The position numbers and the translations under genes are program-made. Positions 51,182-59,980 of a stretch of 64,000 nucleotides of DNA are shown piece after piece. Position 1 is the first letter of the stretch; every line of letters starts with the position of its first letter. Origin of the DNA: Enterococcus raffinosus (GTDB lineage: Bacteria; Bacillota; Bacilli; Lactobacillales; Enterococcaceae); contig NZ_JAHLOS010000002.1 in assembly GCF_018917525.1 (NCBI RefSeq), positions 186,001 through 250,000 on the forward strand, in the 5' to 3' direction. The notes below the pieces were generated by a model, which saw nothing but the letters and a program-made list of their open reading frames with translations, made no database searches and had not been told where the DNA came from.

Positions 51182-51210
51182 ATTATATATCAATAAAAAG
51201 CCCCAGTTAA
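51182..51210 (-). promoter_or_regulatory. Sigma-A promoter of the cas operon, -35 overlapped by a Cascade target site
   Basis: On the minus strand: -35 TTAACT (51210-51205), 17 bp, -10 TATAAT (51187-51182). It is 84 bp upstream of the ATG at 51098, which has AAAAGGA. No competing promoter is obvious between here and cas6. The plus-strand site CCA-GTTAATG (51203-51212) lies directly on the -35. Confidence 0.75.
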
Positions 51211-51228
51211 TGGTTCTATTTGTGTTTC
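51203..51228 (+). promoter_or_regulatory. Putative self-target of the CRISPR-like RNA (PAM CCA plus protospacer)
   Basis: The plus strand reads CCA then GTTAATGGTTCTATTT. Against the spacer-like stretch at 51325 the first seven bases match exactly, and 17 of the first 21 positions match in all, without gaps. CCA is a PAM used by type I-B systems of related Firmicutes. The site covers the cas promoter -35. Confidence 0.65.
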
Positions 51229-51277
51229 AAAGCAAACAATATATTGATTTTTTTGTAATTTGCTGCATAATAGAATA

Positions 51278-51376
51278 ATAGTAACAATTCAATATCTTTC
51301 AATTTAAAAAAATGGAATGTAAATGTTAATGTTTCCATGTGGGTTCAAAATAAATCTAAAATATTGGATAAAAGAA
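51278..51376 (+). ncRNA. Putative Cas-regulating CRISPR-like RNA (creR/creA-like)
   Basis: The first degenerate repeat (51296-51324) matches the crRNA-sense repeat of array 3 at 23 of 29 positions, including an exact 12 nt TGGAATGTAAAT that contains the crRNA handle. A 23 bp spacer-like stretch starting GTTAATGTTTCC follows, shorter than normal spacers. The second degenerate repeat (51348-51376) matches at 19 of 29, with TAAATCTAAAATA kept but its handle lost. TTGATT (51244) and CATAAT (51266), 16 bp apart, could be its promoter. It is transcribed divergent from cas. The layout equals that of creR or creA RNAs, which guide Cascade by partial pairing to repress promoters. Confidence 0.7.
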
Positions 51377-51440
51377 ATTGTTTTTACTTAAGACGAGTAA
51401 AGGCGATTTTTTTAGTTTTATCTATTTATTGCATGCAGTT

Positions 51441-51475
51441 CATAAAAAATACGCTTCTTTCAACAAAGAAGCGCA
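51441..51475 (-). terminator. Terminator of the Fic gene
   Basis: CGCTTCTTT (51452-51460) and AAAGAAGCG (51465-51473) form a 9 bp stem around CAAC; on the minus strand TATTTTTTATG follows. It separates the Fic gene from the cas control region. Confidence 0.85.
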
Positions 51476-51500
51476 TAAAAATTATATGACGAGCATTTTT

Positions 51501-52634
51501 TTATAAAAGCCGTAGCAAATCATAATTTACATAGACTTTATTTTTTCTTTTACTGTTGTCAACATCGATCAGTTTAAGCTCGACTAACGTATTTAAATCC
51601 CTTCTAGCAGTAGAGACAGCTATATCCAAATGTTTAGCAACTTCGCTAACTGTCAAATAAGGTTTTAAAAAGGTCATTACCCATATCTGATTGATTACAT
51701 TTCTATCGCTATTGATCCTTTTCGCTCCGCTGGTCGCAAGCTCATTAATACTCTCCAATCTGTTCAACAAACTAGTAGCCATTCTTTGACAAGCATCTAA
51801 GAAAAATTCGATCCAAGAAAACCAATCTGGATTCTTACCTCGTACGCCATTCAACAGGTTATAGTACCTCAAACGTTCTTTCTCTAATTCTTCACTAACA
51901 AAAAAGACCGGTTTATCAATCAAACCATCTTGCATCGTGCTTAACACGATAAGAATCCGCCCCATTCGACCATTTCCATCTAAAAAAGGATGAATGGATT
52001 CAAATTGCGCGTGCATAATCGCTGTTTTAATTAATGGATCTGAAGTTTCGTCTAGCAGAACTTCAATATCAGGATCAATTTGTTTTTCAAAAGACTGATG
52101 CTTTTCCGTATTGATGAAATACTCAAGATTTGTCATGTAGTCTCCGATTTCATTAGCACCTATCGGGATATAAACGGCGTCTTCTATACTATTTGTCGGA
52201 CCGAGAAAATTTTGAATAGAACGATATTCTCCAGATGAAGAAGTTGTCCCGCGAGTATTTTTTCCCATTAAAACTTTATGCAGTTGTTTAATTAATCTTG
52301 AAGATATAGGAACCCCTGATTGGATCAACTCAATCCCCTCAGAAAGTGCCTCCATGTAGTTATCAACTTCTACCACTTCATTACTCTTATTCTTTTTCGT
52401 TGCATCTTCAATCATATCTGCAAAAGTCACTTGTGTTCCTTCTATCCTAGTTGATTGCACAGATTCTTTAAGAGTAAGCATTTGAATTAACTGAGAGTTC
52501 ACCATTGAATGCCCTAACTCAGAATTCAATTTTCCAATGGATGATTTTATTATTGCTACTTTTTTATATAATTGCAACGCCTGAACAACTGTAACCTTTG
52601 GTGGTAATAGCTCTAATCCTTTAATCGCACTCAT
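51501..52634 (-). CDS. Fic-domain protein with C-terminal winged helix
   Basis: The 377-residue protein has an N-terminal Fic_N segment with the inhibitory-like region STRIEGTQVTFADMIED, the catalytic Fic motif HPFLDGNGRMGR with all residues needed for AMP transfer, and a C-terminal winged helix LTVSEVAKHLDIAVSTARRDL. The (S/T)xxxE(G/N)-like motif SVQSTRIEGTQ suggests in-cis autoinhibition. Such proteins modify targets with AMP and may work as toxins or regulators; target unknown. It lies between the cas control region and array 3 and has its own terminator. Confidence 0.9.
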   Translation of the reverse strand: MSAIKGLELLPPKVTVVQALQLYKKVAIIKSSIGKLNSELGHSMVNSQLIQMLTLKESVQSTRIEGTQVTFADMIEDATKKNKSNEVVEVDNYMEALSEGIELIQSGVPISSRLIKQLHKVLMGKNTRGTTSSSGEYRSIQNFLGPTNSIEDAVYIPIGANEIGDYMTNLEYFINTEKHQSFEKQIDPDIEVLLDETSDPLIKTAIMHAQFESIHPFLDGNGRMGRILIVLSTMQDGLIDKPVFFVSEELEKERLRYYNLLNGVRGKNPDWFSWIEFFLDACQRMATSLLNRLESINELATSGAKRINSDRNVINQIWVMTFLKPYLTVSEVAKHLDIAVSTARRDLNTLVELKLIDVDNSKRKNKVYVNYDLLRLL

Positions 52635-52762
52635 ACTATCCCTCCTTAATGATACTCTATCATCTCATCCTATTTGATCAAAATCAACATTAATGATCAA
52701 ATAGGTTTTGTATACATGTTTTGATTTTCATTAAATAAGTAATAGAAGGAGAGGGTTCACAG

Positions 52763-53762
52763 TACTTTAATCCAATGTTTTAGATTTAGATAAATCGCTT
52801 TTTGGAATCATGATGACAAGTAACGGATTTACATTCCACTGTTTTAGATTTAGATTAAACATTCCCCTTTTAGATTCCCGTTAATGAACAGATTTACATT
52901 CCACTGTTTTAGATTTAGATTTATCTGCGAAGCCTTCCAGTAACAAATCTTTTTGATTTACATTCCACTGTTTTAGATTTAGATCCTACCACCACGGACT
53001 TTGATCCATCGTGATTGATTCATTTACATTCCACTGTTTTAGATTTAGATATGTTAGTTTCCCACCATTTTTTAATGGATCCAGGATTTACATTCCACTG
53101 TTTTAGATTTAGATCAAGACCCGCAGAACGGTTCAAGATAACTTTTGTGATTTACATTCCACTGTTTTAGATTTAGATCGTCGTGAAAGCCGTTTTGACG
53201 GCCTACGCCGTCCTCATTTACATTCCACTGTTTTAGATTTAGATTATCGCAAAGGCAGTAAAAATGTCTGATTCTGCTGTATTTACATTCCACTGTTTTA
53301 GATTTAGATCCAGCATCTTGTCAGCATTTTGCTGCGACATGTGCATTTACATTCCACTGTTTTAGATTTAGATTGCGATCCGATCGAGATTAATGTCTAG
53401 CTCAGTCTGATTTACATTCCACTGTTTTAGATTTAGATGATAGATTGTTGTCATAACTTCACCACTTTTGCTGTATTTACATTCCACTATTTTAGATTTA
53501 GATGAACCTTTTAATGCATCTGTTCCAATGTTTTTGATAATTTACATTCCACTATTTTAGATTTAGATTAGAGGAGGGAAATTATGTGCACATATGAAAT
53601 AGTAATTTACATTCCACTATTTTAGATTTAGATTTTTGCGTTTATTGGCACGTTAAGCTTCAATTTTATATTTACATTCCACTATTTTAGATTTAGATGC
53701 TAAAAAGATTATTGAACATTCGGAGGTAGCGCAATTTACATTCCACTATTTTAGATTTAGAT
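52763..53762 (-). CRISPR. CRISPR array 3, 16 repeats
   Basis: By count 16 repeats of 29 bp, the first (52763-52791) degenerate, and 15 spacers of about 35-37 bp. Repeats open ATTTACATTCCACT and close TTTAGAT on the plus strand. The ten older intact repeats (52827-53438) read CACTGTTTT; the five newest (53475-53762) read CACTATTTT, a clean switch. crRNA is on the minus strand; leader at the high end. Confidence 0.97.
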
Positions 53763-53944
53763 CCCATGTTAAATTATACCTGTTACCACTAGGACTTAGT
53801 AACTATTTCTGTCGATCTCTGCTTTAGACACTCTTTACTAAGCAATCATAACAATCATTTTAATCAAAAACCTTGTCATCTCAACACTTTGTCACTGCTG
53901 TCGTAACTACAAGAATTTCCGATTTTCAACGGTCGGCAGATTGC
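53763..53944 (-). promoter_or_regulatory. Leader of CRISPR array 3
   Basis: Minus-strand TATAAT (53778-53773) ends 10 bp from the first repeat. TTTCTGTCGATCTC (53806), CTGTCGTAACTA (53898) and TCGGCAGATT (53933, one base changed) keep the +92 and +35 distances of leaders 1 and 2. Confidence 0.85.
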
Positions 53945-54049
53945 CGGCAATGTGAAGTTATTCAAATTAACTCTAAAGTTATTTGCCCATAACAAATAAA
54001 GGTGCAAAATAGCACGCTTTTTTTGATTAAGCCAATAAAATTTATCGCC

Positions 54050-55114
54050 TTATTTTCTTCGTCTACGCTTACGATCTTTTGATTTTTTTGGATTACTTTG
54101 GCCTTTATTCTTCCTTTTCATTAAATCATTTTTTTCTTCTATCGCTACTTGCTTCTTGCTTTTGGGCTTTTTGTAGATTGATTGCGGATTCTTTGGTTTC
54201 TTGTTTTCCTCAGCAGGCTCAGGCGTTTCCTCAACTATAGAAGTTACTGCCCCGCTAGTGGACTCCGGTTCTTGCGACGTGGCGATGGACTTTTCGGGTA
54301 GACTTATCTCTTCATTGTCAGGATTTTCTTTATGTCCTTCACTACGTTTATCAGCTAATACGATGCCTTCAGGTAGTAACATTTCTACTAATTGTAGTCT
54401 TTCTTCTTCGCTCATCGTACTAAAATCAAAACTAGGTTTCGCTGCTTCAGTCTGACTCGCTGAAATTTGGGCAGACTCCTCCACAATCTCTCCCTTACGA
54501 ATTTTGAGATGGCGGGTGCAATTGTCAATTTCAGAGTTTTCCAGCTTCACAAACCGACGGACACCCTCTTTTTCAAAAATCGTTAATGAGCTCAATAGCT
54601 CTAATACGGCATCAATTTTCATCGCGGAAGCATTTTTATCGGCATCTCGCAGACTCCACGTATGAATCTTGCCAATCGCATCCTCAAAGGTCGACACAAG
54701 TTTGTATTGTTGACCATTTAATTCTTCGATGGAGGTTGTTTTTGCAAATAAATATTTCTTACAATCACTCACACGATTATTGTAGCGATGATATTCTTTT
54801 GTCTTTTTATATAAACGCCTAGTCACCTGCTCCCATTCTTTTCCACTATCAAAGAATTCTCGAAACAGCGGGGCAAACTTACGCAACACATCCGTGGGCT
54901 CAGCAAATAGCAGGATCTCTCTGACGAGCTCCTGACAAATCAGTGAAAAATCAGAAATACACAATGCATTTCGTACAAGAACAGCAACAATATATTGAAT
55001 GACCGTATCCGCATCCTGCGAATCCGTGTACGCTTTCATTATTGCTTTTTCTAATCTTTCCCGTTTTGTTACAAAAAGTTGTAGCTGAGATAGTGCCCAT
55101 GGTTGTGTTGACAT
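54050..55114 (-). CDS. Unknown protein with a lysine/arginine-rich tail
   Basis: A 354-residue protein I do not recognise. Residues 1-200 look helical, with LQLFVTKRERLEKAIMKAY and YKKTKEYHRYNNRVSDC. A low-complexity acidic and Pro/Ser/Thr/Glu stretch follows (about 215-300), then a strongly basic tail with KKPKSKKQVAIEEKN, ending KDRKRRRRK. The tail could bind nucleic acid or the membrane. It starts after GGAGGAAAA. No signal peptide. It neighbours array 3 but nothing ties it to CRISPR function. Confidence 0.7.
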   Translation of the reverse strand: MSTQPWALSQLQLFVTKRERLEKAIMKAYTDSQDADTVIQYIVAVLVRNALCISDFSLICQELVREILLFAEPTDVLRKFAPLFREFFDSGKEWEQVTRRLYKKTKEYHRYNNRVSDCKKYLFAKTTSIEELNGQQYKLVSTFEDAIGKIHTWSLRDADKNASAMKIDAVLELLSSLTIFEKEGVRRFVKLENSEIDNCTRHLKIRKGEIVEESAQISASQTEAAKPSFDFSTMSEEERLQLVEMLLPEGIVLADKRSEGHKENPDNEEISLPEKSIATSQEPESTSGAVTSIVEETPEPAEENKKPKNPQSIYKKPKSKKQVAIEEKNDLMKRKNKGQSNPKKSKDRKRRRRK

Positions 55115-55285
55115 CTGTTTTTCCTCCCTAACAAAAAAGCGTATTATTAAATAATCTTTATTTTTAAATAATACCGTAATGACAGCTTAATTACTTCCTT
55201 ATACAACCCTACTTTTTAATTATTAATAACAAAAATGACAATTACAAGAATACTTCTCAGTAATACCAAGGTTTTTTGCTCACAA

Positions 55286-55316
55286 AAAAAATACCTCAAA
55301 ATATCGAGGTATTTCT
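55286..55316 (-). terminator. Terminator of the MATE gene
   Basis: AATACCTC (55290-55297) pairs with GAGGTATT (55306-55313); on the minus strand eight T follow. It marks the end of the marR-MATE unit. Confidence 0.85.
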
Positions 55317-55329
55317 TTTGTTCATCTTA

Positions 55330-56706
55330 TTATTGCTTTTGAAAAGCTGGCAGCTCATTTTTACTTAATTTATTCAAATAAGGGATGATCATAACCACAC
55401 CAGCAACAAAGGCGATACCTTCTGTAATTGTCATTGACCAGATCAAACCATCCAATCCGTAGAAGTGATGCAATAGCAAAACAACTGGAATAAAAAAGGT
55501 ACCTTGGATCGTTGACATCACACCTGTCTGAAATCCATAGCCAGAGGCCTGGAAGATGCCGGTAAACAGACCAGAAAAGCCATTAAATACTGAGGAAACC
55601 AATTGCGCAGCCAAGATGGTTAATCCGACTTGGATCACACGTGGGTCGCTAGTAAATAACCCCAATACCGGTACCCGGAATAGGTAAACAATCAGTACAA
55701 AGAAAATGGAGATTCCTCCGATCCATAATGAAACTTCCTTCAACGATTCTTTTAAACGTTTCGTATTATGGGCAGAAAAACTGTAGGCGAATAGTGGCAT
55801 TGCTCCTAGGAATAAGCCCATTGTCAAAAATTCTGGCAATTGAGTGATTCGAACAGCGATACCAAAGCTGGCAACGACATTGTCCCCATATTCAACGGAA
55901 AAATTATTCAATAATAAAGTTGTGACAATCATAAATGCCGATTTAAACAATTCAGAAACGCCGATTTTATAGACTTCTAATTGATCCTTCAAAGAGAGTT
56001 TAAAATGCTTTAAGAACCCCTTTAATGATTCACTTTTATTCTCCAAAAACCATACATAATAAGTTGTAGAGGCAAGGTTTGCGATCACGATCGAGATCCC
56101 AGCACCGATCACATGCAGGTTAAAGACTAAAATCAACAAAGCATCTAGCATGATACTAACCGCGACACTAATGAACATCCCATACATTGATTCTTTTGAA
56201 GCCCCTTCTGAACGAACCATTTGTTCTAAGGCAAAGTTCAGGATAAACGCTCCACCACCAGCAAATAAAATCGTTGCATATTGTTTGGTATAAAGCATTG
56301 TTTGACCATCCGCACCCAGCAAATGAACAAAGGGATTCATAAAAATAATCGCCACAATACCGATGATTATTCCTAGAATGATACTTGCGTAGAAAGAATA
56401 GCCAGCAACTTTCTTCCCTTTTTGGGTATCCCCGCTGCCGAGCAGCCGTGTGATAAAACTGCCGCCACCGACTCCAAACATGTTTCCTACAGCCATCAAA
56501 ATGATCGTAATAGGCATCGCTAAGGTAATTGCAGACATCATATTCGTATCGTGGATTAAACCAATAAAGTACGCATTGATCAAATTGTAGATCGTTGTCG
56601 CTGAGATTCCCACCATCATTGGTATCGATAGATGGGCAATGGCTTTGCGAATTGGGCTTTCTTTTAAGTAGTAAATATTTGATTCATTCACTTCAAATTC
56701 TTCCAT
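55330..56706 (-). CDS. MATE-family multidrug efflux transporter
   Basis: The 458-residue protein has about 12 membrane segments and begins with the MATE pattern ESPIRKAIAHLSIPMMVG; internal marks are GNMFGVGGGSFITRLLGSGD and GASKESMYGM, as in the MepA group that exports cationic dyes and biocides with proton or sodium flux. It follows the MarR gene by 80 bp, and a MarR palindrome lies in that gap, so efflux is probably de-repressed by a drug ligand. Confidence 0.93.
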   Translation of the reverse strand: MEEFEVNESNIYYLKESPIRKAIAHLSIPMMVGISATTIYNLINAYFIGLIHDTNMMSAITLAMPITIILMAVGNMFGVGGGSFITRLLGSGDTQKGKKVAGYSFYASIILGIIIGIVAIIFMNPFVHLLGADGQTMLYTKQYATILFAGGGAFILNFALEQMVRSEGASKESMYGMFISVAVSIMLDALLILVFNLHVIGAGISIVIANLASTTYYVWFLENKSESLKGFLKHFKLSLKDQLEVYKIGVSELFKSAFMIVTTLLLNNFSVEYGDNVVASFGIAVRITQLPEFLTMGLFLGAMPLFAYSFSAHNTKRLKESLKEVSLWIGGISIFFVLIVYLFRVPVLGLFTSDPRVIQVGLTILAAQLVSSVFNGFSGLFTGIFQASGYGFQTGVMSTIQGTFFIPVVLLLHHFYGLDGLIWSMTITEGIAFVAGVVMIIPYLNKLSKNELPAFQKQ

Positions 56707-56737
56707 GGTAATTCCTTCTTCTATTAGATTTTTAAAT

Positions 56738-56751
56738 GTTAGATATCTAAC
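56738..56751. promoter_or_regulatory. MarR operator between marR and MATE genes
   Basis: GTTAGATATCTAAC, a perfect palindrome, matches the two operator copies upstream of marR. Confidence 0.75.
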
Positions 56752-56786
56752 TATTTTGCTACAAGCAGGCCAAAGCTGCTTGTTGA

Positions 56787-57206
56787 TTAGAGGCTGCGAT
56801 CGATTTTTCTTAACAGCTGTGTCAGTTGTTGGATTTCTTCTTCACTCAAAGCGTGAACTAATTCTTTCTCGGCAGCATAAAAGGCTTCATTTGTTTCTTC
56901 AACCAACGCTTTGCCTTTAGGTAATACAAAAATATTTTTTTGCCGTTCGTTGTTTGCTGGAATTCGTCGTTCGATATAGCCTTTTTTCTCTAACCCTTGA
57001 AGCATACTCGTGATGCTAGCCCCGCGGCGTTGAAACGCTTCTGCCAAGTCTTTTTGAATTAGCCCCTTGTCTTCGTTTTGCGCGATATAGGAGATCATTC
57101 GTCCTTGCTGCGGACTGACGTCCATCTCTTTAACACGCTGTTCCATCGATTCACGCGATTTATTCATGATCGATCGCATTAAATTTGAGACGACCATTTT
57201 ATCCAA
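56787..57206 (-). CDS. MarR-family repressor of the MATE gene
   Basis: The 139-residue protein is a winged-helix regulator: helix-turn-helix LIQKDLAEAFQRRGASITSMLQGLEKKGYIERR, with the wing RRIPANNERQKNIFVLP. MepR is the best analogue, as it controls the MATE pump MepA and itself. The start has AAAGGAGG upstream. The promoter has strong -35/-10 elements flanked by two palindromes, which implies autorepression. Confidence 0.92.
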   Translation of the reverse strand: MDKMVVSNLMRSIMNKSRESMEQRVKEMDVSPQQGRMISYIAQNEDKGLIQKDLAEAFQRRGASITSMLQGLEKKGYIERRIPANNERQKNIFVLPKGKALVEETNEAFYAAEKELVHALSEEEIQQLTQLLRKIDRSL

Positions 57207-57229
57207 AAGAATTCCTCCTTTGCAAAATA

Positions 57230-57319
57230 ATTAGATATCTAACTGTTCGAAAAGAATATACACGCCTCAAAAAAGAATGTCAACTAAAAAAATTCAACCC
57301 CTAATAATTAGATACCTAA
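57230..57319 (-). promoter_or_regulatory. marR promoter with two operators
   Basis: TTGACA (57283-57278), 17 bp and TATATT (57260-57255) form a near-consensus promoter. TTAGATATCTAA (57231-57242) lies at the start of the transcript and TTAGATACCTAA (57308-57319) upstream. Confidence 0.85.
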
Positions 57320-57665
57320 CAATAACCCATCAACCTCTCTTTTCAAGAAATAAGAGCCCATTTTATAAAATGAAAAGACCTTTAAATTGTCCTCTCCGCA
57401 GAGCAAGGGCATATAGATAGACGACAGAAAAGTGACAGCTCTTGGACTATTGAAGATTGAGAGATTTATCTCGTTGTCTTAAATAACTAATTTAGTTATT
57501 TGTTTCCTATAATATCTGCATATCTTTATCTCCCTATCTGAAAACTCAACGTTAAAGTTTATTTTTCGTTTTTATAACAATTTCGTAAAGAAATATAGTA
57601 TTATTTAAGTGCACACATATCAATAAATATTTATTTTCAAACAATTAACAAAGGGAGGATAACAA
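57320..57665. other. Upstream region of the nuclease gene with a palindrome
   Basis: AAATAACTAA, T, TTAGTTATTT (57481-57501) is a 21 bp perfect palindrome, followed 6 bp on by TATAAT (57508-57513), with no clear -35. It looks like an operator overlapping a promoter. The remaining 150 bp to the ATG is AT-rich and could include a second start site near ATATAGTATTAT. Confidence 0.5.
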
Positions 57666-58667
57666 ATGAAAAAGCAAATTGGGGTTAAGTTGGGGGTTAC
57701 TTTTGCACTATTATTTAGTTTTCTATTTTCTACGCCGACACCACAATATCAAGTAGAGGCTGCGAAAACAAAAACTGAGGAAAAGACAAAGATCAAACGA
57801 GTCGCCAACAAAAAAGTCACGGTCAAAGTCAAAAAATATATTGATGGTGATACAACACGCTTCAAATTAAAAAATGGTAAAAACGTGACGGCTAAATATT
57901 TACTGATTGACACACCTGACCTAAAAAAGGAAAGCCCTTACGCAAAAGAAGCCAAAAATCGGACAAAAGAATTACTTAAAAATGCGAAAAAAATCCAAAT
58001 CGAGTATGACAAAGGCAAGAAGCGTGATAGTAAAAAAAGAGAACTGGTTTATGTTTGGGCAGATGGCAAGCTCGTACAAGAAACCCTTGCCAGTGAAGGC
58101 TTGGGAATGGTTCGCAGTACTAAAAGTAAAAACACAAAATATCAAGACAAGATCAAAAAAGCGGAGCAACAGGCCAAAGAACGAAAACAGAATATTTGGA
58201 GTATCGAAAATTACGCACAGGCTGACAAAGGATACAATCAGGCGGCTGTGACTACTCATATAAAAGCACTTGAAGAGGAACTAGAAGCTAAAGCTGCGGA
58301 AGAAGAACAGCAAAGAAAAGAGCAAGCAGCAAAAGAAGCCGAGGAAAAACGCGCAGCGGAACAAGCGGAAGCTGCTAAAAAAGCCGAAGAAAAACGAATC
58401 GCCGACGAAGCAGCGGCAGCGAAAAAGGCTGAAGAACAGCGCATCGCTCAAGAAGCAGCGGCGCAAGCTCAAGCCGAGGAAGCTGCTCGTGTTCAGCAAG
58501 AGCTCCAAGCGCAGCAGGCCGCGGAACCTGCTCAAGGACAAACGGTTTACGTTACTCCCACCGGCAGTAAATACCACACTCATAAATGCGGCAATGGTAC
58601 CTACTCGCCTGCTACTTTGGAAGAAGCTCAAGCTCGCGGGTTAACAGCCTGCGCCAAATGCTATTGA
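57666..58667 (+). CDS. Secreted thermonuclease-like protein
   Basis: The 333-residue protein has a signal peptide (MKKQIGVKLGVTFALLFSFL, cleavage likely after VEA near residue 33), a staphylococcal-nuclease domain (about 48-180) with YIDGDTTRF, LIDTPD, YDKGKKRDSKKRELVYVW and the catalytic Arg/Glu set, then an Ala/Glu/Lys coiled coil (about 200-290) and a C-terminal module with YHTHKCGNGTYSPATL and TACAKCY that probably binds a metal. The nuclease would degrade extracellular DNA. GGGAGG precedes the start. Confidence 0.9.
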   Translation: MKKQIGVKLGVTFALLFSFLFSTPTPQYQVEAAKTKTEEKTKIKRVANKKVTVKVKKYIDGDTTRFKLKNGKNVTAKYLLIDTPDLKKESPYAKEAKNRTKELLKNAKKIQIEYDKGKKRDSKKRELVYVWADGKLVQETLASEGLGMVRSTKSKNTKYQDKIKKAEQQAKERKQNIWSIENYAQADKGYNQAAVTTHIKALEEELEAKAAEEEQQRKEQAAKEAEEKRAAEQAEAAKKAEEKRIADEAAAAKKAEEQRIAQEAAAQAQAEEAARVQQELQAQQAAEPAQGQTVYVTPTGSKYHTHKCGNGTYSPATLEEAQARGLTACAKCY

Positions 58668-58673
58668 TTCAAG

Positions 58674-58711
58674 AAGAGGAGAGCCTAGTATTTGGCTCTC
58701 CTCTTTCCTGT
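58674..58711 (+). terminator. Terminator of the nuclease gene
   Basis: AAGAGGAGAGCC pairs with GGCTCTCCTCTT around an 8 nt loop, followed by TCCTG; stem strength is high, T-run short. Confidence 0.8.
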
Positions 58712-58743
58712 ATTATTCATTTACACTGCTTCATCATGTCTGA

Positions 58744-59820
58744 TTAAAAATCTAGCTGAATTTCTGATTCATGACGATTCGCATCATATTCTGCCGCTAA
58801 ATATTTACCAGCAGCAATTTGATAGGTTTCACTTTTCAAATCAGCCTTGTTGTCCTTAAAGCTTAACTGAACCGTCATCCCCTGATGCCAGACCACATCC
58901 TTTATCTCCGCTTGACCATTGTTGATCGTCGCGATGGCTTGATCATTTAATAAAACTTTTGCACCCTCTCTATCTGAGGTAACTTTGAAAGAAATCTTAT
59001 GAAGGCTGACAGTAACATGACTATCTGTCTCAAAATCAGGATTATGATAGCGGATCAGCCTTTGGGTAGCTGAAGACTGCTCACCACCTGATTTCCCTGT
59101 AACTTGATAGCTGCCTGGTGTGAGAGGACCCCAAGTTGTCTGATCGTTACTGCTTTTTGATGTCGCCAGTTTCTTATCATCGAGTGATAGCTGGATATTT
59201 GCCTGATCTGCTATAACAGTCAAATAAACAGGCTGAATCACTAATTGATAGCGTGGGAATATCCCGAAGTACCGTCCTCTTTGATGAAGCGAAAAATCCG
59301 CTAATTGGCCCGGATCATTTTTCAAATCGATCAGAAAATCAGCAAAATCGGCTTTATGATTGTCCTCCTGATAATAGGTGATAAATTTTTTCAACTCCGC
59401 TGCGGAGACTTTAGAATTAGGATCTTCTGAAATAACGACCTCTGAGATTTTCTTTGGGTCTTGTGTTTTGAAGGTTTGGGCTAAGCGATCCAACTGCTGC
59501 GGATAGCTATAATAATAACGACCAAATAAAAGCCCGCTTATGAGCAACACCACTACAGCAAGCAGGCTGAGGAGCCCAATTTTTTGTTTCCTTGATAGCT
59601 CTTTTCTCACTTTAGTCGTTGGGCTATTGATTAATTTTAGCTGTCGTCCGCAATTGGAGCAAAAGACTTCCTTCGCTTGGATTGCTTCTCCACAATTTGA
59701 ACAAAAGTGAACGTCTTGGATGCTTTTTTCAGTTATATCTACCGTAAAAGGCTGTCCGCATTCTTCGCAAAAGCGTGCATCGTCCAGATTTTCATGATCG
59801 CAATTGGAGCAATTTTTCAT
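58744..59820 (-). CDS. TcaA-like zinc-ribbon membrane protein
   Basis: The 358-residue protein starts with two zinc ribbons (CSNCDHENLDDARFCEECG and CSNCGEAIQAKEVFCSNCG), then a basic stretch and one membrane segment (about 98-118). The rest is extracellular: an NTF2-like and tandem Ig-like or PEGA-like region (LDDKKLATSKSSN, LNDQAIATINNGQAEI). This is the architecture of TcaA-type proteins, which affect glycopeptide susceptibility and virulence in staphylococci. Its exact role in enterococci is not known. Confidence 0.82.
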   Translation of the reverse strand: MKNCSNCDHENLDDARFCEECGQPFTVDITEKSIQDVHFCSNCGEAIQAKEVFCSNCGRQLKLINSPTTKVRKELSRKQKIGLLSLLAVVVLLISGLLFGRYYYSYPQQLDRLAQTFKTQDPKKISEVVISEDPNSKVSAAELKKFITYYQEDNHKADFADFLIDLKNDPGQLADFSLHQRGRYFGIFPRYQLVIQPVYLTVIADQANIQLSLDDKKLATSKSSNDQTTWGPLTPGSYQVTGKSGGEQSSATQRLIRYHNPDFETDSHVTVSLHKISFKVTSDREGAKVLLNDQAIATINNGQAEIKDVVWHQGMTVQLSFKDNKADLKSETYQIAAGKYLAAEYDANRHESEIQLDF

Positions 59821-59933
59821 GGATATCCTCCCTATTTCTTCCTAATCAACCACTCAATTATGTATGTACCTGTTAATTGTAGCAAAAATAGTGACGAAAG
59901 AGGCTCTATCTTGCTAAAACACTGCATCAAACA

Positions 59934-59968
59934 ATAAAAAAGCACTTTCCCCTTTTTGAGAAAGTGCC
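59934..59968 (-). terminator. Terminator of the SDR gene
   Basis: GCACTTTC (59942-59949) pairs with GAAAGTGC (59960-59967) around a 10 nt loop, with TTTTTT next on the minus strand. Confidence 0.85.
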
Positions 59969-59980
59969 TCATTAATTGAT

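Noticed and set aside
54050..55114. Unknown basic-tailed protein as a new Cas protein
   Set aside because: No Cas motif and only adjacency to array 3.
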